Assembly (NCBI RefSeq): GCF_041260155.1
Contig: NC_091931.1
Coordinates: 20,006,166-20,070,165, forward strand
Length of the DNA: 64,000 bases
Origin: Ptychodera flava
Lineage: Eukaryota > Hemichordata > Enteropneusta > Ptychoderidae
Direction: 5' to 3'
The notes under the pieces were generated by a model, which saw only the letters and a list, made by a program, of their open reading frames with translations, made no database searches and was not told the origin of the DNA. Below are positions 35,964 to 48,489 of this stretch, in pieces. A program made the translations under genes and the position numbers. Numbering within the stretch: the first letter of the stretch is position 1; every line of letters begins with the position of its first letter.

Positions 35964-36303
35964 GTAGTATGCGCCTTGAAAGACTTAAACTTTTGCTCAG
36001 TTTCCTTAAGGAATCTCAACCATTCTCTTTCAAAATCAAGAATAAAAATTGGGGGTCACTATGCAAATTTCGGTACTAGAGAAACAAATAACTCAAGATT
36101 TACCAATATTGAACATTCAAAATGGCCGCCACTCCTGTGTTAACTCTATGGAGAAAAATAAAATTTTCTAATTTCGAAAAACTAAGCCATTAAAAAGTTT
36201 TCTTACACCAAGAGCTTCAAAATGAACCCCCACAAGTGGTATATCAGAAAAAAATTGTGAAAGTTTGAGAGTCTGAAAATCTGTCCCCGAGGTGCGTTCT
36301 ACC
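35964..36303 (-). mobile_element. M1 MITE copy 5, in the ZDHHC23 3' flank
   Basis: Reverse orientation: GTAGTATGCGCCTTGAAAG to GAGGTGCGTTCTACC. It carries CAAAATGGCCGCCACTCC. Read on the plus strand it supplies an AATAAA near 36045, so it may provide the ZDHHC23 polyadenylation signal (inference). Confidence 0.9.
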
Positions 36304-38802
36304 TTATACACTTTTCAGGCAGAGGTTGACCACTGTAGAGTGGTGGCAGTATTAAATGGAGACACAAAAAACTTGAACTTTTTGACAAAATTTTAAAACA
36401 TTCCTGTTCAGTTTTTAGAACAATGCATATTGTCCCACTGCCACGACCAGATTTAGATACCCTGTGGAGAAACTGTTTAGCACAGTCAGATGTGTTATTT
36501 ACATGATTTAATATTATATAGGGCTCAGCCCTTGGTGTCGCGCCAGGGGTTAAGATTGGCAATGTTATTTGTATTGATTCATGATAAACTGTAATTGTTA
36601 TTTCATAAACGTTTATATGACAACTATGCCCAGTTTCCCTCTGATGAAAGCAGTTCACGTACTTACACGACGTCAAACCCTGCAGCAGGGCAGGTATAGA
36701 TTTTCTGTAGCGTGTAAAAATTTTGAACAAAAATTGGCAATTTTTACAATGATAATAGCCTATTGCTTTAAACAAGGGACGTATTATGCAATAATTATCA
36801 TTGCAATAGTAACCGCACTGCCCACCTTCCAGCTTGCAAGCTGAAAACTATAAGCGTTCCGTCTAAAAACTTGCAATTTTTAAATCTAATTATTGACACA
36901 GGGGGCGCTCTTCTATAATTCAATCCCAGCATTCTTTGCGGATGCCCCCGTTCATATGCACGACAGTTTTCTCCGTTTATCTATATCAACGATACTTTGT
37001 ATCAGCGACAAGGTGTATAATAACATTTACTGGCTAATAAAAGAGGTATATTTTATAAAAGGCATGTTATATCATAGTAATTTGTTTCGTATTTGTTTAT
37101 TTACGAGTACTCAAAAAAAAAAACATGGCGGCGCCCATGAAAGAAGGGTACACTTCCGGTTACTCGCATAGTATATTATGAATAAGCGCATGCCTAGTCA
37201 GTAAGCCGCTGGCGCGACTATTAATGTCAACTAGTAAATTTCAGTCCAGAAAGAATCTAGCTCTGACAAGGTCTTTTGTACATGTTAGCATTAATGAATT
37301 ATGTTTCCACTACTGTTCACCTTTCACCAGTCCAAAACAACATTGTTTTGTGTACCATTGTAGATTGCTTCATGTCCCCAGTTTATTGTATACTTTTACA
37401 ACTCACCAATAGCTACAGCAGGTTTATATAAAGTACGATTCGTTTTGGCGTTCAATATTTTCAATAAATTTACTCATGATACATTTGTAGCAGTGTCATT
37501 TTTTACATCAATTAGAAACAATTGAAACCATGTCATGTACATTTCCGCGCAATTCTGAGAAAAAATTGATGAACTCATTTTATATGTGTATTTCATAGTT
37601 AAAAGACGTGCATGAAGATCTGAATTACATGAAAAATGAGGTGGAGAAAGTGCTGCCTGAAAAAAAGGGCCACAATTCCGCTTGAAAACAGACAATTTCA
37701 GGGAAAAAGCATCAACATCACGACTTTTTACTGAAGGCATATGTAGTTGGACAGACTGTGGATGGAGTAATGGTTTTAAGAGTTTATGTTTCCTGTATCA
37801 ATATTGACTTTACAAGAATTCAAATGTCTCATACATATTTCAGGTTCGATTTCTTGTCAATGTTTACCTCATAAGTATGCTATCAAGCAGCCTTTTGAGT
37901 AATTTTCTACTCAAATTTGCAAAGGCATTCTAATTTTCAATTTTTCACACCCTGTTTGCCCATCTTCAGCTGGATGCAAAGTATGCTTGTCTAAGTGTTA
38001 AAGTTCCGAATATGAATGTATTGTCTTAAAGATGAATTTTTGGGCAAATTTGAATTTAGAACCTCTCAAGCCCCTTCTCAATGGATGTTAGTAATGTACA
38101 TATGCCATTCATTTCCCTCTGATCATGAGCTTGACCTTGAAACTCGGAGACAGATACCTGTCTTGTTTCGAGTACCCTCATAATTTTGATCAAGGTCCAA
38201 CTTTAATACCAATAGCTATCTCGGAGCCATGATCTTTGTTTCCAAACAATTGGTGACTGTACTTTGACATGAACAATGGAACCAGACCTGCCCAGACATA
38301 GAGGATGAGCAATACTTTGCACGGGCTATGTGGTATACATTTCACTTGCATTTTCTCCTGTCGACTACAAAGCCCGTGTGTACTGTCAACTCAGTAATTC
38401 TCTTTCTTTGATCTGATTGGGTGAATCTATCTGCTCTGTGGCACAACAAGGGTCATATTTATTGCTGGCGAGATGGAGGTGTACATGTGTGGCAAATATT
38501 AATCTCAATACACACGTGTAAAATTTTATCAGTGCAGATCGTCTTTTTTATTTATCATGTTGTGTGAGTATGATACCATGCATTGGTCAAGTCAATGATA
38601 ATAGTATTGCCTTCAAATTTATTTACTTTTCACATAATTATAAATTTATGGATTTAGTGATTTGACGTTGTCTTTGCTATCTTTTGGCGCAACTCCCGGA
38701 TTCACAAGATTGTAACCTGGGCAGACTTCAAACTCACGCGATGAAGGTCAGATGGTAGTAAATGTCCATAATGTTTGGTTAATAAACTTGTTTTTTGTCG
38801 TT
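36304..38802. other. Intergenic between ZDHHC23 and the SnoaL-like gene
   Basis: The two genes converge here. I see no gene. GTCGCGCCAG-type words near 36537 and, inverted, near 37205 hint at a degraded fold-back element. A minus-strand AATAAA near 38620 could serve the SnoaL-like gene. Confidence 0.5.
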
Positions 38803-39023
38803 CTAATTATCATTGAAAATGTCAACATGAATTTGGAAAACACCGTTGACTTTCTTGAGGATAATGACAGACTTTCCAGTACCAATGGTAGAGCCATCTT
38901 CCGCTAACATCTTGTACCTACCAACGTCGTATCCATAATCTCCATCCACTACAATTTCTTCATTCTTGATATCGAAATTTGCAATGCCCTTGGCCCTCAG
39001 CGCACCCATGGTTTCTTCAACGG
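38803..39023 (-). CDS. SnoaL-like gene exon 2
   Basis: 221 nt, acceptor GATTTTCTGCAG, stop TAA at 38805-38803. It encodes the beta-sheet half of the fold, ending GVFQIHVDIFNDN. Confidence 0.88.
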
Positions 39024-42000
39024 CTGCAGAAAATCAAAGCAAGACTTCAGTGACAACCATGTGCAATTATGTATGTCGTTGCACATGAGAGCTATTTTAG
39101 GTCGTCGAACTATTTGCAGGGACAAAGTCACTGCTGTAGTACTTTGAATGGGTTGATCAATATTGGTACCATTTGATCGTCTGATTATATTTATTAGCTC
39201 CGCTGTCAGCGACGCGGAGCTTATCAAATAGGTTGATTATCCGTCGTCGTCCGGCGTCCGGCGTCCGTCGTCCGTCGTCGTCCGTCAACAATTGCCTTCT
39301 CCTCTGAAACCACAAGTCCAATTGCTTTGAAATTTTATATGCAGTTCACTTGGGGTGACCTTAGTTCAGTTTGTTCAAATCATGGTGAAATTTGCATATT
39401 TGTATTTTTGGGGCATTTTTTGGTGTTTTTGGTAAAAAAATCTTCTTCTCTGAAACCACTCGTTCGATTGCTTTGAAATTTGATATGCAGTTTGCTTAGG
39501 ATGACTTAAATCAGATTTGTTCAAATGGTGGTGAAATTTGCATATTTGTATTTTTAAGGCAATTTTTGTCATTTTTGGTAAAAAAATCTTTAAAAATCTT
39601 CTTCTTCAAAACTACTGGTCAGATAGCTTTTATATTTGGTACATATGTCCCTAGGGATAATCTATTTCAGATTTGTTCAAATTGTGCAGAAATATGCAAA
39701 TTTGCATTTTGAAGGCAATTTTTACCATTTTTGGTCAAAAAATGTATTTCTCAAAAAGTACTGGTCTGATAGTTTTGAAATTTGGTATACAGGTTTCTAT
39801 AGATGAACTAAGTAATATATATTGAATTTCTGATGAAATCTGTAATTTTGTATTTTTGGGGCAATTTTTGCCATTTTTGGTCAAAAAATATGTATTTCCA
39901 AAACTACTCATCTGATAGCTTTGAAATTTGGTATAGAGGTTTCTACAGATAAACTAAATGATATTTATGGAAATAATGATGAAATCTGCAATTTTGTAAT
40001 TTTGGGGCAATTTTTGCCATTTTTGGTCAAAAAATGTGTTTCTCAAAAAGTACTGGTCTGATAGCTTTGAAATTTGGTATACAGGTTTCTACAGATAAGC
40101 TTCGTAATATATATTGAATTTCTGATGAAATCTGTAATTTTGTATTTTTGGGCAATTTTTGTATTTTGGGCAATTTTTGCCATTTTTGGTCAAAAAATGT
40201 GTATTTCCAAAACTACTTATCTGATAGCTTTGAAATTTGGTATTCAGGTTTCCATAGATGAACTAAATGATATTTATTGAAATAATGATGAAATCTGCAA
40301 TTTTGAATTTTTGGGGCAATTTTTCCCATTTTTGGTCAAAAAATGCGTTTCTCAAAAAGTACTGGTCCAACAGCTTTGAAATTTGGTATAACTAAGTGTG
40401 ATATTTTGAAATTATGATGAAATCTGCAATTTTTATTTTTGGGGGCAATTGTTGCCATTTTTGGTCAGAATATTTTATTCTCAAAAAACTACTCATCAGA
40501 TAGCTTTGGTTGACATGTTCTTAGGGATGATCGGATATGATATATTCAAAGTATGATGAAATCTTCAATTTTGTATTTTTGCAGCTTATTTTAGCCACAT
40601 TTTTCTGGCCACTGCATTGAGTTATCAAAGATTTCCACCTTCTTCATCAACATGTGTCAAAAATAGTTATTCTGTAAATAAACACAGCGGAGCTATATCG
40701 GCCGCTAGGTCGCTTGTAAGTATGTTGAATTTAAAAAAGTTGTCCACAAGATATATCTCAGCAGACAGAATGGATAGATAGAGTAACATCAAATTTCAAG
40801 TATCTACCTAAAAAAATTAGTACCAGCAAACTTGCATCCAGTATAACACAATATCAGTCGTTTGACCACTTTGTTTCATTAAATGGCAGATTTTAAATTA
40901 TCTTAATTCGAATTATTCTATGTTAATTACTGAATGGTGTTTTGACGAAAAAGCATGAAACACGTTCTCGTGGTTTATTTTAGTGCTTTAAATGTGTGGC
41001 ATAAACACTAACGATAACTGTGGTGGTGGGGAGGGGGGGGGTCTGCTCAACTGGCCTTCACAACTGCCATCTCATTACTCACGCAAGATGACCCAAATAA
41101 AGTAGAAATCGCCAAACGATTATACTATAATGAAGTGCTATAAATCACAACTGATTTTAGACAGTATCTGTAGTTTAGTAACACATTCCATACAACATAT
41201 GAGCCCTTTGAGTTGAAAGTAACATAATTTCCTACAAGAAAATATATCTTCTAGACGGACCAGGGGTGCAAAGGTTAGTGATCAGGTACCAAAGGTGAAA
41301 AATGTTGTCCGCATTTAAAGGGAGGGGTCGTCGGAACTGGGCTCAAAGGTTGTATGAGACGTATACCCCGGGGTAGAGAGTAACTGTGGTAAATATGTCT
41401 TCTCAAACCTTGACATATTTATTATTTGCTTATCTGTGATGTCACATGACCAGGAGCTATAACCCCGCTTGGTAAATTATCATGCATTCATTGACAAATG
41501 AAATCCTTATCATCAATATTCAGTGGATGTGAGTGTCAACATCACCAAGCAATCTTAACAATTAAAAATTAAATTAAGGTTCCGAAACAAGAAATTTTAA
41601 CCTTTTTAAGCTAGCAATTCTCTTGTGGTTAATAAGCTCAGAACCCCTTAAATTATATATTTTTGGAAAGCCTAGATATTATAGGGGAACATTTTGGTTA
41701 CCATAGTGTCACCATTGTTTAGATAACCATCATGTGACAGGTAATTTGCATAACCTTTCAAAAATCGGTTTTCCCTATGTTTTGTTTCAATGCTTTGAGA
41801 TATGTGGCTGTAATTTGTGTAAATGCAAGCTGTTATAACCATATTTTGTCTCAGAATTTTTTTAAACCTTCTAAAACAATTTTTTTATGCCAGAAAAACG
41901 TCCTGAGCAGTGACTTTAACCCTAGTTAATTTCTTTAAAATTGAGCTCCAAAGAAATCTAAGCAAAATCTGAGACACTCTTTGGAAGAGCGTTGTAACAG

Positions 42001-42854
42001 CTTGCATTCCAGAAAGTTTGAGTCAGATATTTTGAAGTATTGGGATAAGGGACTGGTCAGTTTCTTCAGCCTGGGGGGGGGGGGGGGGGGCGGTGGATTA
42101 ATGGGGGGGGGGGGTCACCCTGTTTTTGACTTTGGTGATAGGGGGGGTCACCATGTTTTTGAAATGCCCAATTGGGGGGGTCAGTGTGTTTTTGAATTTT
42201 GACACAGGCTCATCATTGCCTAAAATGCTAGTGTCAGCCACAAATTTCATCATTCAGTTGTATTTTTCGGCGCGCCCTTCGGGCGCGTAACTTTAATAAT
42301 CAGTCATATTTTGCAGCACACCCAACTTTAACATATCAAGCATACATACATCAGAGATATCTGTATGTTCAATATTTTTCAGCGTGCTCTTCAAGCTCAT
42401 TACTTTAATATATCAGACATTTTTCAGCATGCCCTTCAGGTGCATGACTTTAATATACAAGGCATATATATCAGAGATATCAGGATGTTTCACATTTTTC
42501 GGCGCGCCCTTTGGGCGCCATACTTTAATAAATCAGAGATATCTTGATGTTTGCTTAGTGAAAGTGTGTACCATTATGAAATCTGCATTTCATATGAAAA
42601 GGATGACAAATTCCTGATACTTTTCTGTTCTCTCTATGAGAATTCAGTATGAGAAAGCAACATGCACAAATATTTCACAATATATATTTGATACAGTGAC
42701 TCATTTTAGAGATAGAAAAATGACAAGATATATTTCCTTCTCATTGATGCAATCATTTTCCTTTGTGTCACAGGTTTTCTGTAGAAAGAGGTTGCCATAA
42801 AGCCATTATGGTGATAACCGGGAGGGCACATTGTATACATTTTGTGTATGTATG

Positions 42855-42942
<88 letters not shown>

Positions 42943-44721
42943 TATGTCCACCTTTTGTTTTACCTATGTCGCGCGCCGGGGGGGGGGGGGGTCACCCTGT
43001 TTTCGAAATTTGGAATGGGGGGGGTCACCCTGTTTTCAAAATTTGGAATAGGGGGTCAGCCACTTTTTGACGTCGGCAAAAAATAATCCACCGACCCCCC
43101 CCCCGGCCGAAGAAACTGACCAGTCCCTAAAACATTGTGAAAACCTATTTTTGAAAGGTTATGCAAATTACCTCTCACGTGATAGTTATGTAAACTATGG
43201 TGACACTGTGGTTACCAAATGTTCCCCTATATCTAGGCTTTCAGAAAATGTTTAATTTATGGGGGTTCTGAGATTATAACCACCAGAGAATTGTTAGATA
43301 AAAATGGTCAACTTCTTGTCTTGGAGCCTTAATAACTGGTATTAGCGCTTGCTTCAGGCTTCTCTACACATGTCAGTTCACAAGGTCGTTATCGGGTCAC
43401 ATGTCGCTCATATCGCTGACTGTATCACACGACCTTTATGTCGACTGCTCGCACATTTGCAATTCCTGTGCATTAGAGGCCATGACCCACACCAACACGA
43501 CCAGAACTGTTGTGAAAAATTGTATAAAGATCATCAAACTATACCCACTCCTGGCCCCAAACCCTTCGCCCCATGGAGCTACTCTTTCGGTAGCTCCCTT
43601 CATGGATGTAAAAAATAGATGCTCCCTTAACCTTTTTAGGCTATCGCTTGATATCGTGCCGGTCAAACAAAACAATTTATTTTCACTACGATTTAATTTC
43701 ACCATACTAATGCTTTGGACATTTTTACCATAATTTATATAAACTGAGCTGAAATTGCTAGTCAAGGAAAAGATTCTATGTTATTTAACATTGTTACTTT
43801 GATTTGATTTAGCGGACTTCATCTATGAGCGAAAATAGCAAAGTTCAATCCCAGTAAATTTATGCCAGCTGTGATATCGCAGCCGTACTTGTGGCGTGTA
43901 TCGAACTCGCTCGAGTCATTAGGGTCATCGCCACAGTTCCCAATGACCCGAGCGCGTTCGATACACGCCACAAGTGCCGCTGCGATCAGATATCACAGCT
44001 AGGTTTATGCACAGGCGTACGGAATGTTTCCTAGATCGTCGTCGGATGGGAAGTGACTGACACTGTACTGTGAGGCCGAAGGCCGAACCTCGGTACTGTA
44101 TAAGAATACAGTATTCTTATACAGTACCGAGGTTCGGCCTTCGGCCTCACAGTACAGTGTCAGTCACTTCCCATCCGACGACGATCTAGGAAACATTCCG
44201 TATTCTTATACAGTACCGAGGTTCGGCCTTCGGCCTCACAGTACAGTGTCAGTCACTTCCCATCCGACGACGATCTAGGAAACATCCGTACGCCTGTGGG
44301 TTTATGCAGTTCCTTATGTTCAGGATAAAACCACAGCCACCTGTGGTCGGTCTATTCCGCTCGGCGTCTATGCCCCATAGACGTGTGTAATGGTCTATTC
44401 CGCTCGGCGTCTATTCCCCCATAGACGTGTACATACTAGTATGCCTTCTCAGGCATATGTACACACGTCTATGGGGCATAGACGCCGAGCGGAATAGACC
44501 GACCACAGGTGACTGTGGATAAAACTCATAAACTACTTTTGAAATTAAAAACGACATATATTTACAAATTTACCTTTGCGACCTCCTTGAGTTTCCATCC
44601 CAGGGGCCATAATCCTGCAATCCTCAGTGTAAAACTCCGAGATAGACTTCATATCGCCAGACTGGTAATACTTTGATAGTTTAGAGGTGATGTCCTCAAT
44701 GATGGATTTCCCCGAGGCCAT
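38803..44721 (-). CDS. SnoaL-like (DUF4440-type) small protein, complete, two exons
   Basis: Exons 44721-44574 and 39023-38803 join in phase (AAA G|CC = Lys-Ala) to give 122 residues, the usual size of a single SnoaL-like/nuclear-transport-factor-2 fold. Residues 1-49: MASGKSIIEDITSKLSKYYQ, SGDMKSISEFYTEDCRIMAP and GMETQGGRK. Residues 50-122 include AVEETMGALRAKGIANFDIK, VVDGDYGYDVGRYKMLAEDG and GKSVIILKKVNGVFQIHVDI, ending FNDN. The early 'sgD...isefYtedcri..pg' block, the mid D-Y-G-Y-[DE]-V-G-R-Y strand and the K-x-x-G-x-[FW]-x-I-x-x-D-I-[FW]-N end are family features. This superfamily includes ketosteroid-isomerase-like enzymes and non-catalytic proteins; animal members of this form are mostly uncharacterised, so no substrate is assigned. 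Cytosolic, with no signal peptide. The 5.5-kb intron is filled with repeats. Confidence 0.85.
39196..40716 (-). repeat. Satellite-like repeat S170, locus 3, with AGCTCCGCTGT ends
   Basis: Inverted relative to the other loci. Eight or so diverged ~160-bp units share TTTGAAATTTGGTATACAGG, TTTTTGGTCAAAAAAT and GGGGCAATTTTTGCCATTTT. It is bounded by AGCTCCGCTGT (39196) and ACAGCGGAGCT (about 40683), with a GTCC/GTCGTC-rich stretch at 39240-39285. Lies in the SnoaL-like gene intron. Confidence 0.75.
42245..42545. repeat. ~115-bp tandem repeat with GGCGCGCCCTTCGGGCGC
   Basis: About three units with GCGCGCCCTTCGGGCGC-type palindrome and ACTTTAATA-ATCAG words, inside the element at 41578-43328. A similar GCGCCCGAAGGGCGCGCC word occurs near 59020 in an unrelated element. 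Confidence 0.75.
42861..42939. repeat. (TA)n microsatellite
   Basis: TA repeat inside the TTAA-flanked element. Ile/Tyr-rich open frames here are artefacts. Confidence 0.95.
43866..44001. mobile_element. Palindromic MITE (CAGCTGTGATATC)
   Basis: About 135 bp with inverted arms (AGCTGTGATATCGCAGC; GTGGCGTGTATCGAAC) around a short loop. Flanking TTTATGC repeats suggest a 7-8 bp target duplication. Lies in the SnoaL-like gene intron. Confidence 0.8.
44010..44298. mobile_element. hAT-like palindromic MITE with an internal duplication
   Basis: Ends CACAGGCG and CGCCTGTG with a perfect 8-bp target duplication GGTTTATG (44002-44009, 44299-44306). The interior holds three near-identical ~85-bp copies of one arm (CGAGGTTCGGCCTTCGGCCT), the first inverted and the next two direct. 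Confidence 0.93.
44332..44517. mobile_element. hAT-like palindromic MITE, CACAGCCACCTGTGG family, copy 2
   Basis: 186 bp, the same family as 24204-24335, with a perfect 8-bp target duplication GATAAAAC on both sides. The left arm carries an extra partial duplication of TCTATTCCGCTCGGCGTCTA. It ends 57 bp from the donor of SnoaL-like exon 1. Confidence 0.93.
44574..44721 (-). CDS. SnoaL-like gene exon 1
   Basis: 148 nt from ATG (44721-44719) to donor AAAG|GTAAAT, phase 1. Encodes residues 1-49. Confidence 0.88.
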
Positions 44722-47248
44722 AGTGAACTATGCTGCTCGTTGTAGCACTGAATGATGAGGTTTGTTTGACGACTTAAAGACCGACTGTTGCTGGATGGCG
44801 ACAAGCCGATTGGACTATGGCGTGGTCTATGGTATATTGGATCTTTGTTTATGGTCACATACTGCTTGCGGGAGGAACCATTCGACATTCACGGGTGTGA
44901 CGGCTTGTTTTGTTAGCGGAGGTCTGAATCTAAACAGACTTCGAAAAGAAAATATCTGTGCTGCCTACTCAGCAGGTTTTTTTTTGCGAGGGGGATTTTT
45001 GAACAATACCTTTATTATGTTGGATGTCTTCCTTCCATTTGTAGATTCTTGAAATTTTTAAATAATAAGCTTACTTGAGACAAAAATATACCTGCAACAA
45101 TCCTCTTTTTCTTCAAATACAAACATAGAATTAACGTTTAATGAATATTTCATCATCTTTTCACTTGATAAGGAGAATTTGCAACACGTACGCATGGTGA
45201 AATCACTGCGTGGAACGATGACACCATAAACTTTTAACTGTAAGCCGTATGCACCTTTAATGCTTATTGGGGAAAACATTATTTACTCATACCTCTTAAG
45301 CTTGCAAATAGGCACACCTGTCCTAACTGTTTTGTTTCAGGCATATGCCGATATTTTATGCCCAACGTATGAATTTTCTACTCCGCTTCGTAATGATCAA
45401 ATATACTAAGTATTGGTTGCTGTTAGTGGATGACAAAAACACACCTCTGGTTATGAAAGACCAAATTGACCTGAGTGTGTAGGGTCGTTTATCACAGGGG
45501 CCGGATTACATCATGAACAGTTTACGGTTATTAATAACCATCTAGTTTTACCAATGATAACGAACACATAGCGATATACTGCAAATGGGAAAACCCTTCC
45601 TCTAAACTTTGATGATTAACTTTGTCAGGAGGGCAGTATTACCAAACGTATTACACAAAACTTGCGTGGCAGATTATGTTTACAAGACAATTCAGTTCAA
45701 TAACAATTTACCCGCCTGCCACGCCTTGTCTTAGATGTTTTTTGCGAAAAGAAAGAGACTCTTAAATGCCATTGGATAAAATCGTTCAGAACTTCAATGA
45801 TAACAGACGCATATTTTAAATCGCAAAATTTGTGATTTCTTTCTGCGCCATTTTCCTCAACAAGAGGATCTGTTTAGAGTTTTGTTGTCATTTAGAAGAG
45901 TCAGAAAATCCTAACATCGTTTTTTGAATGCTGTTTAAATTTTGAGGAGATCACGGTAAACGTAAACTTGTATCCGAACAACATACTTGAAAGCCTATGT
46001 GAGAAATTCAATGTTGCTCAAATTCAAAAATACAATCCTCTCTGCAAAAATCTAAATCTTCATAGTTTAACATATTCAGTTTTTGTAAACATTTCTCTTT
46101 CGGTCTACAAACTTGAAGTATTTAAAAGGGTGTACTTGATTGAATGAAATCCACCACGGACAAAATCGACATTACATTCAAATTCACTTATAAATAAGCA
46201 TAAAGTTTCCCTCAACTTTGTGAGCTCACTTTCTGGGAAATTCAAAGCATTGAATTCTCATTGATTGAGGTATTACAGCTGATTAGAATGTTATGAAAAT
46301 GATGACGATTGACAGCTGAGAATTTCATCGACTTTTCATATTGAGATCAATTTAAAACACATTGATTGGCCAAAACAGCTACAGCATACGTTCATTAAGA
46401 CTCTCAGCCCGTGGATCATTACTCAGCTCCTTATCTAGTATAGACCTACACCGTCTTGCCCATAACGGTCTGGCTCGGCCTGTCCAAGCCAGCTCAAAAA
46501 TGTAGCGGCGCCAGGGGCTATTAACTTAAACGTAGAGGACACCCGTGGATATCGTGCTGGTTTGTAGAAATACATGTAGAAATGCAAGAAAAAATCCTAT
46601 CAATATTGCCATTTTCTTGAAACTTTCACGAAAGACTTTGGATAAGAAGTCGTTTTGGAAATTGCATAAAAAAGTAGTGTCATTGTAGTAGATTTCCAGA
46701 CAAAATGCCAATATTATTACTTTCTAAATAAATGAACCTGCAGAAATCCTTACTCGGCATTTTTCTCAGTGTCTCTTTCAGAAATATAACATTCATCAAG
46801 TTCAACATTCATCAAGAGGTAAGGAACACACATTTTCCTCAATTTGACAATATTTGCAAACGACATTTAGCTGTGTGTCTGCTTAAATAATCAAAAGAAT
46901 GACGAAAAGGTAAGCCTTTACCTTTAGTTGTAAAAGTACGGTGTGGAAATGCTGACCCTTTTTCTCAAAACGTAGGGCGGTGGCCCCCTTTCTGTATACT
47001 TTTGTTGTTAAAATAAATTGAAGCACAAAATATGCAAAAATCAGAAAATTTACGATAAGACTTTGAATAAGACGTTTTAGGCGTCGGTTTTGCTAAAACT
47101 ATCAAAAATGGCAAATAGGAAACTGTAAAGTAGAAGAAGCATGACGTAGGGTTACTTCAGGACCCCCGCAAACTCAAAAGGTAGGATAGAGGCCCGGGGA
47201 CAGAGGCCCTATTTTTTCTGTTTATTTTTGTTGATAAAATTAACATAT
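44722..47248. other. Intergenic upstream of the SnoaL-like gene, nothing recognised
   Basis: It should include the SnoaL-like promoter just right of 44721, but no TATA or initiator is convincing. The open frames at 44762-45279 lack domain or splice support. Confidence 0.45.
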
Positions 47249-48410
47249 GAAAGCCCGTAAGGGACATTCTGTAAAGCAAAAAATAAAAAAAAATTATCTC
47301 GTGCGCGCGAGATGTTATTCCGTGCGCACGAAATGATTTAGACTTATATTTCAGCGCAAACATATGGAGTCAGGTCTACCAACCCGTCAATTCCTTGGAG
47401 GCCACATCATTTATCTATCATTTATGTATCTAGTATGTTTGAGAATAAGTCGAGGTAAACAATTATGAAATACTGGTGTATCAACTTAGAGATTCAGTAT
47501 CCGACTGTGAGAAATCTGTAAACTAACAAACAGCCTAACTTTCCTACAGGACAAAACCAGTACGCCCAGAATACACTATGGATTACAGAACTATAAACTT
47601 GTATTGTAATTTACTACATTTTATAGAATGTCAATTCCATGTCATTTCGGCATGAATCAAGACAGTTAAGGTCAAAGTGTTGATGATAGGATTACTATCA
47701 CGCTAAAAACATAAGCAACTTTCTCCAACTCACACATCGTATAAAATAAATTAATTCCGTTCAATGTTGATTATTTACTATCATGTAATCGCTGTTACGA
47801 CCTTGTCTTCGAATAAACACGGGATAGTAATTCACACATTTTTACATACAAAAAGGTCGCATTTTCAGTAAATTCTTGCGTCGCCGAGCTATGTTGCATG
47901 TAGTGGTAAATGACAAATGTAATCTAGAATATCCATATTTGCCTTCTTGTCACATCAAATCTCTTGGTCTGAAAACCAGTAGTACAATTTTTATACATTT
48001 TACGACGGAATATCATGACAATAACATTCATGATCAAATATTCAACTTGAGAATTTGGCCTTCATTTCAACATTTTGGGACGGTGCAGTATTTTGTCCGG
48101 CAATTTCAGACAGCATCAGCAAGCATATTTAAAAGCTTCAATGTTGTTTATTCCATGCAAAACCATTTCCATTTAGATATGATAAAAAAAGTTGTCACTA
48201 TATGAAAATATCTCGATTAGGCCTAATAGATAAAATACATAAAGGTAATGATGTGGTCACCAAGGAATTGTCGGGTCAGTAATTCTGACTCTTTATGTTT
48301 GCGTTGAAATATTGGTCTAAAATTTTCTGTGCGCACAAGATGTTATTCTGTGCGCACGAGATAAACTTTATTTTATTTTTTGCTTTATAGAATGTCCCTT
48401 ACGGGCTTTC
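47249..48410. mobile_element. Fold-back DNA element (GAAAGCCCGTAAGGGACATT)
   Basis: 1,162 bp. Ends GAAAGCCCGTAAGGGACATT and its complement, with inverted arms of about 110 bp that include GTGCGCACGA-type words and an ATAT flank on both sides. No transposase was recognised inside. Confidence 0.85.
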
Positions 48411-48489
48411 ATATGAATCAGAGTACAATATATGCAAAAATCAGGAAAAATGACATGATTTCAAGTTTTTGGTGTGCGTTTTGATAAAT

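Larger units (their letters stand above)
41578..43328. mobile_element. TTAA-flanked transposon with ~200-bp inverted repeats
   Basis: 1,751 bp, flanked by TTAA (41574-41577 and 43329-43332). Ends: GGTTCCGAAACAAGAAATTT and CAAGACAAGAAG-type complement ending GGAGCC. The arms continue inverted for about 200 bp (for example AGGTTATGCAAATTACCT). The interior has G-runs with TCACCCTGTTTTTGA repeats, a ~115-bp tandem repeat with GCGCGCCCTTCGGGCGC, and (TA)n. No transposase. Lies in the SnoaL-like gene intron. Confidence 0.88.

Noticed and set aside
42706-43086. Ile/Tyr-rich open frames around the TA array
   Set aside because: Microsatellite translation inside a transposon.
43349-43765. Three overlapping open frames on both strands
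   Set aside because: No domain; located between a transposon end and the MITE stack, with no splice sites in phase.
44762-45052. Plus-strand 96-residue open frame overlapping the SnoaL-like promoter side
   Set aside because: No domain similarity or supporting signal.
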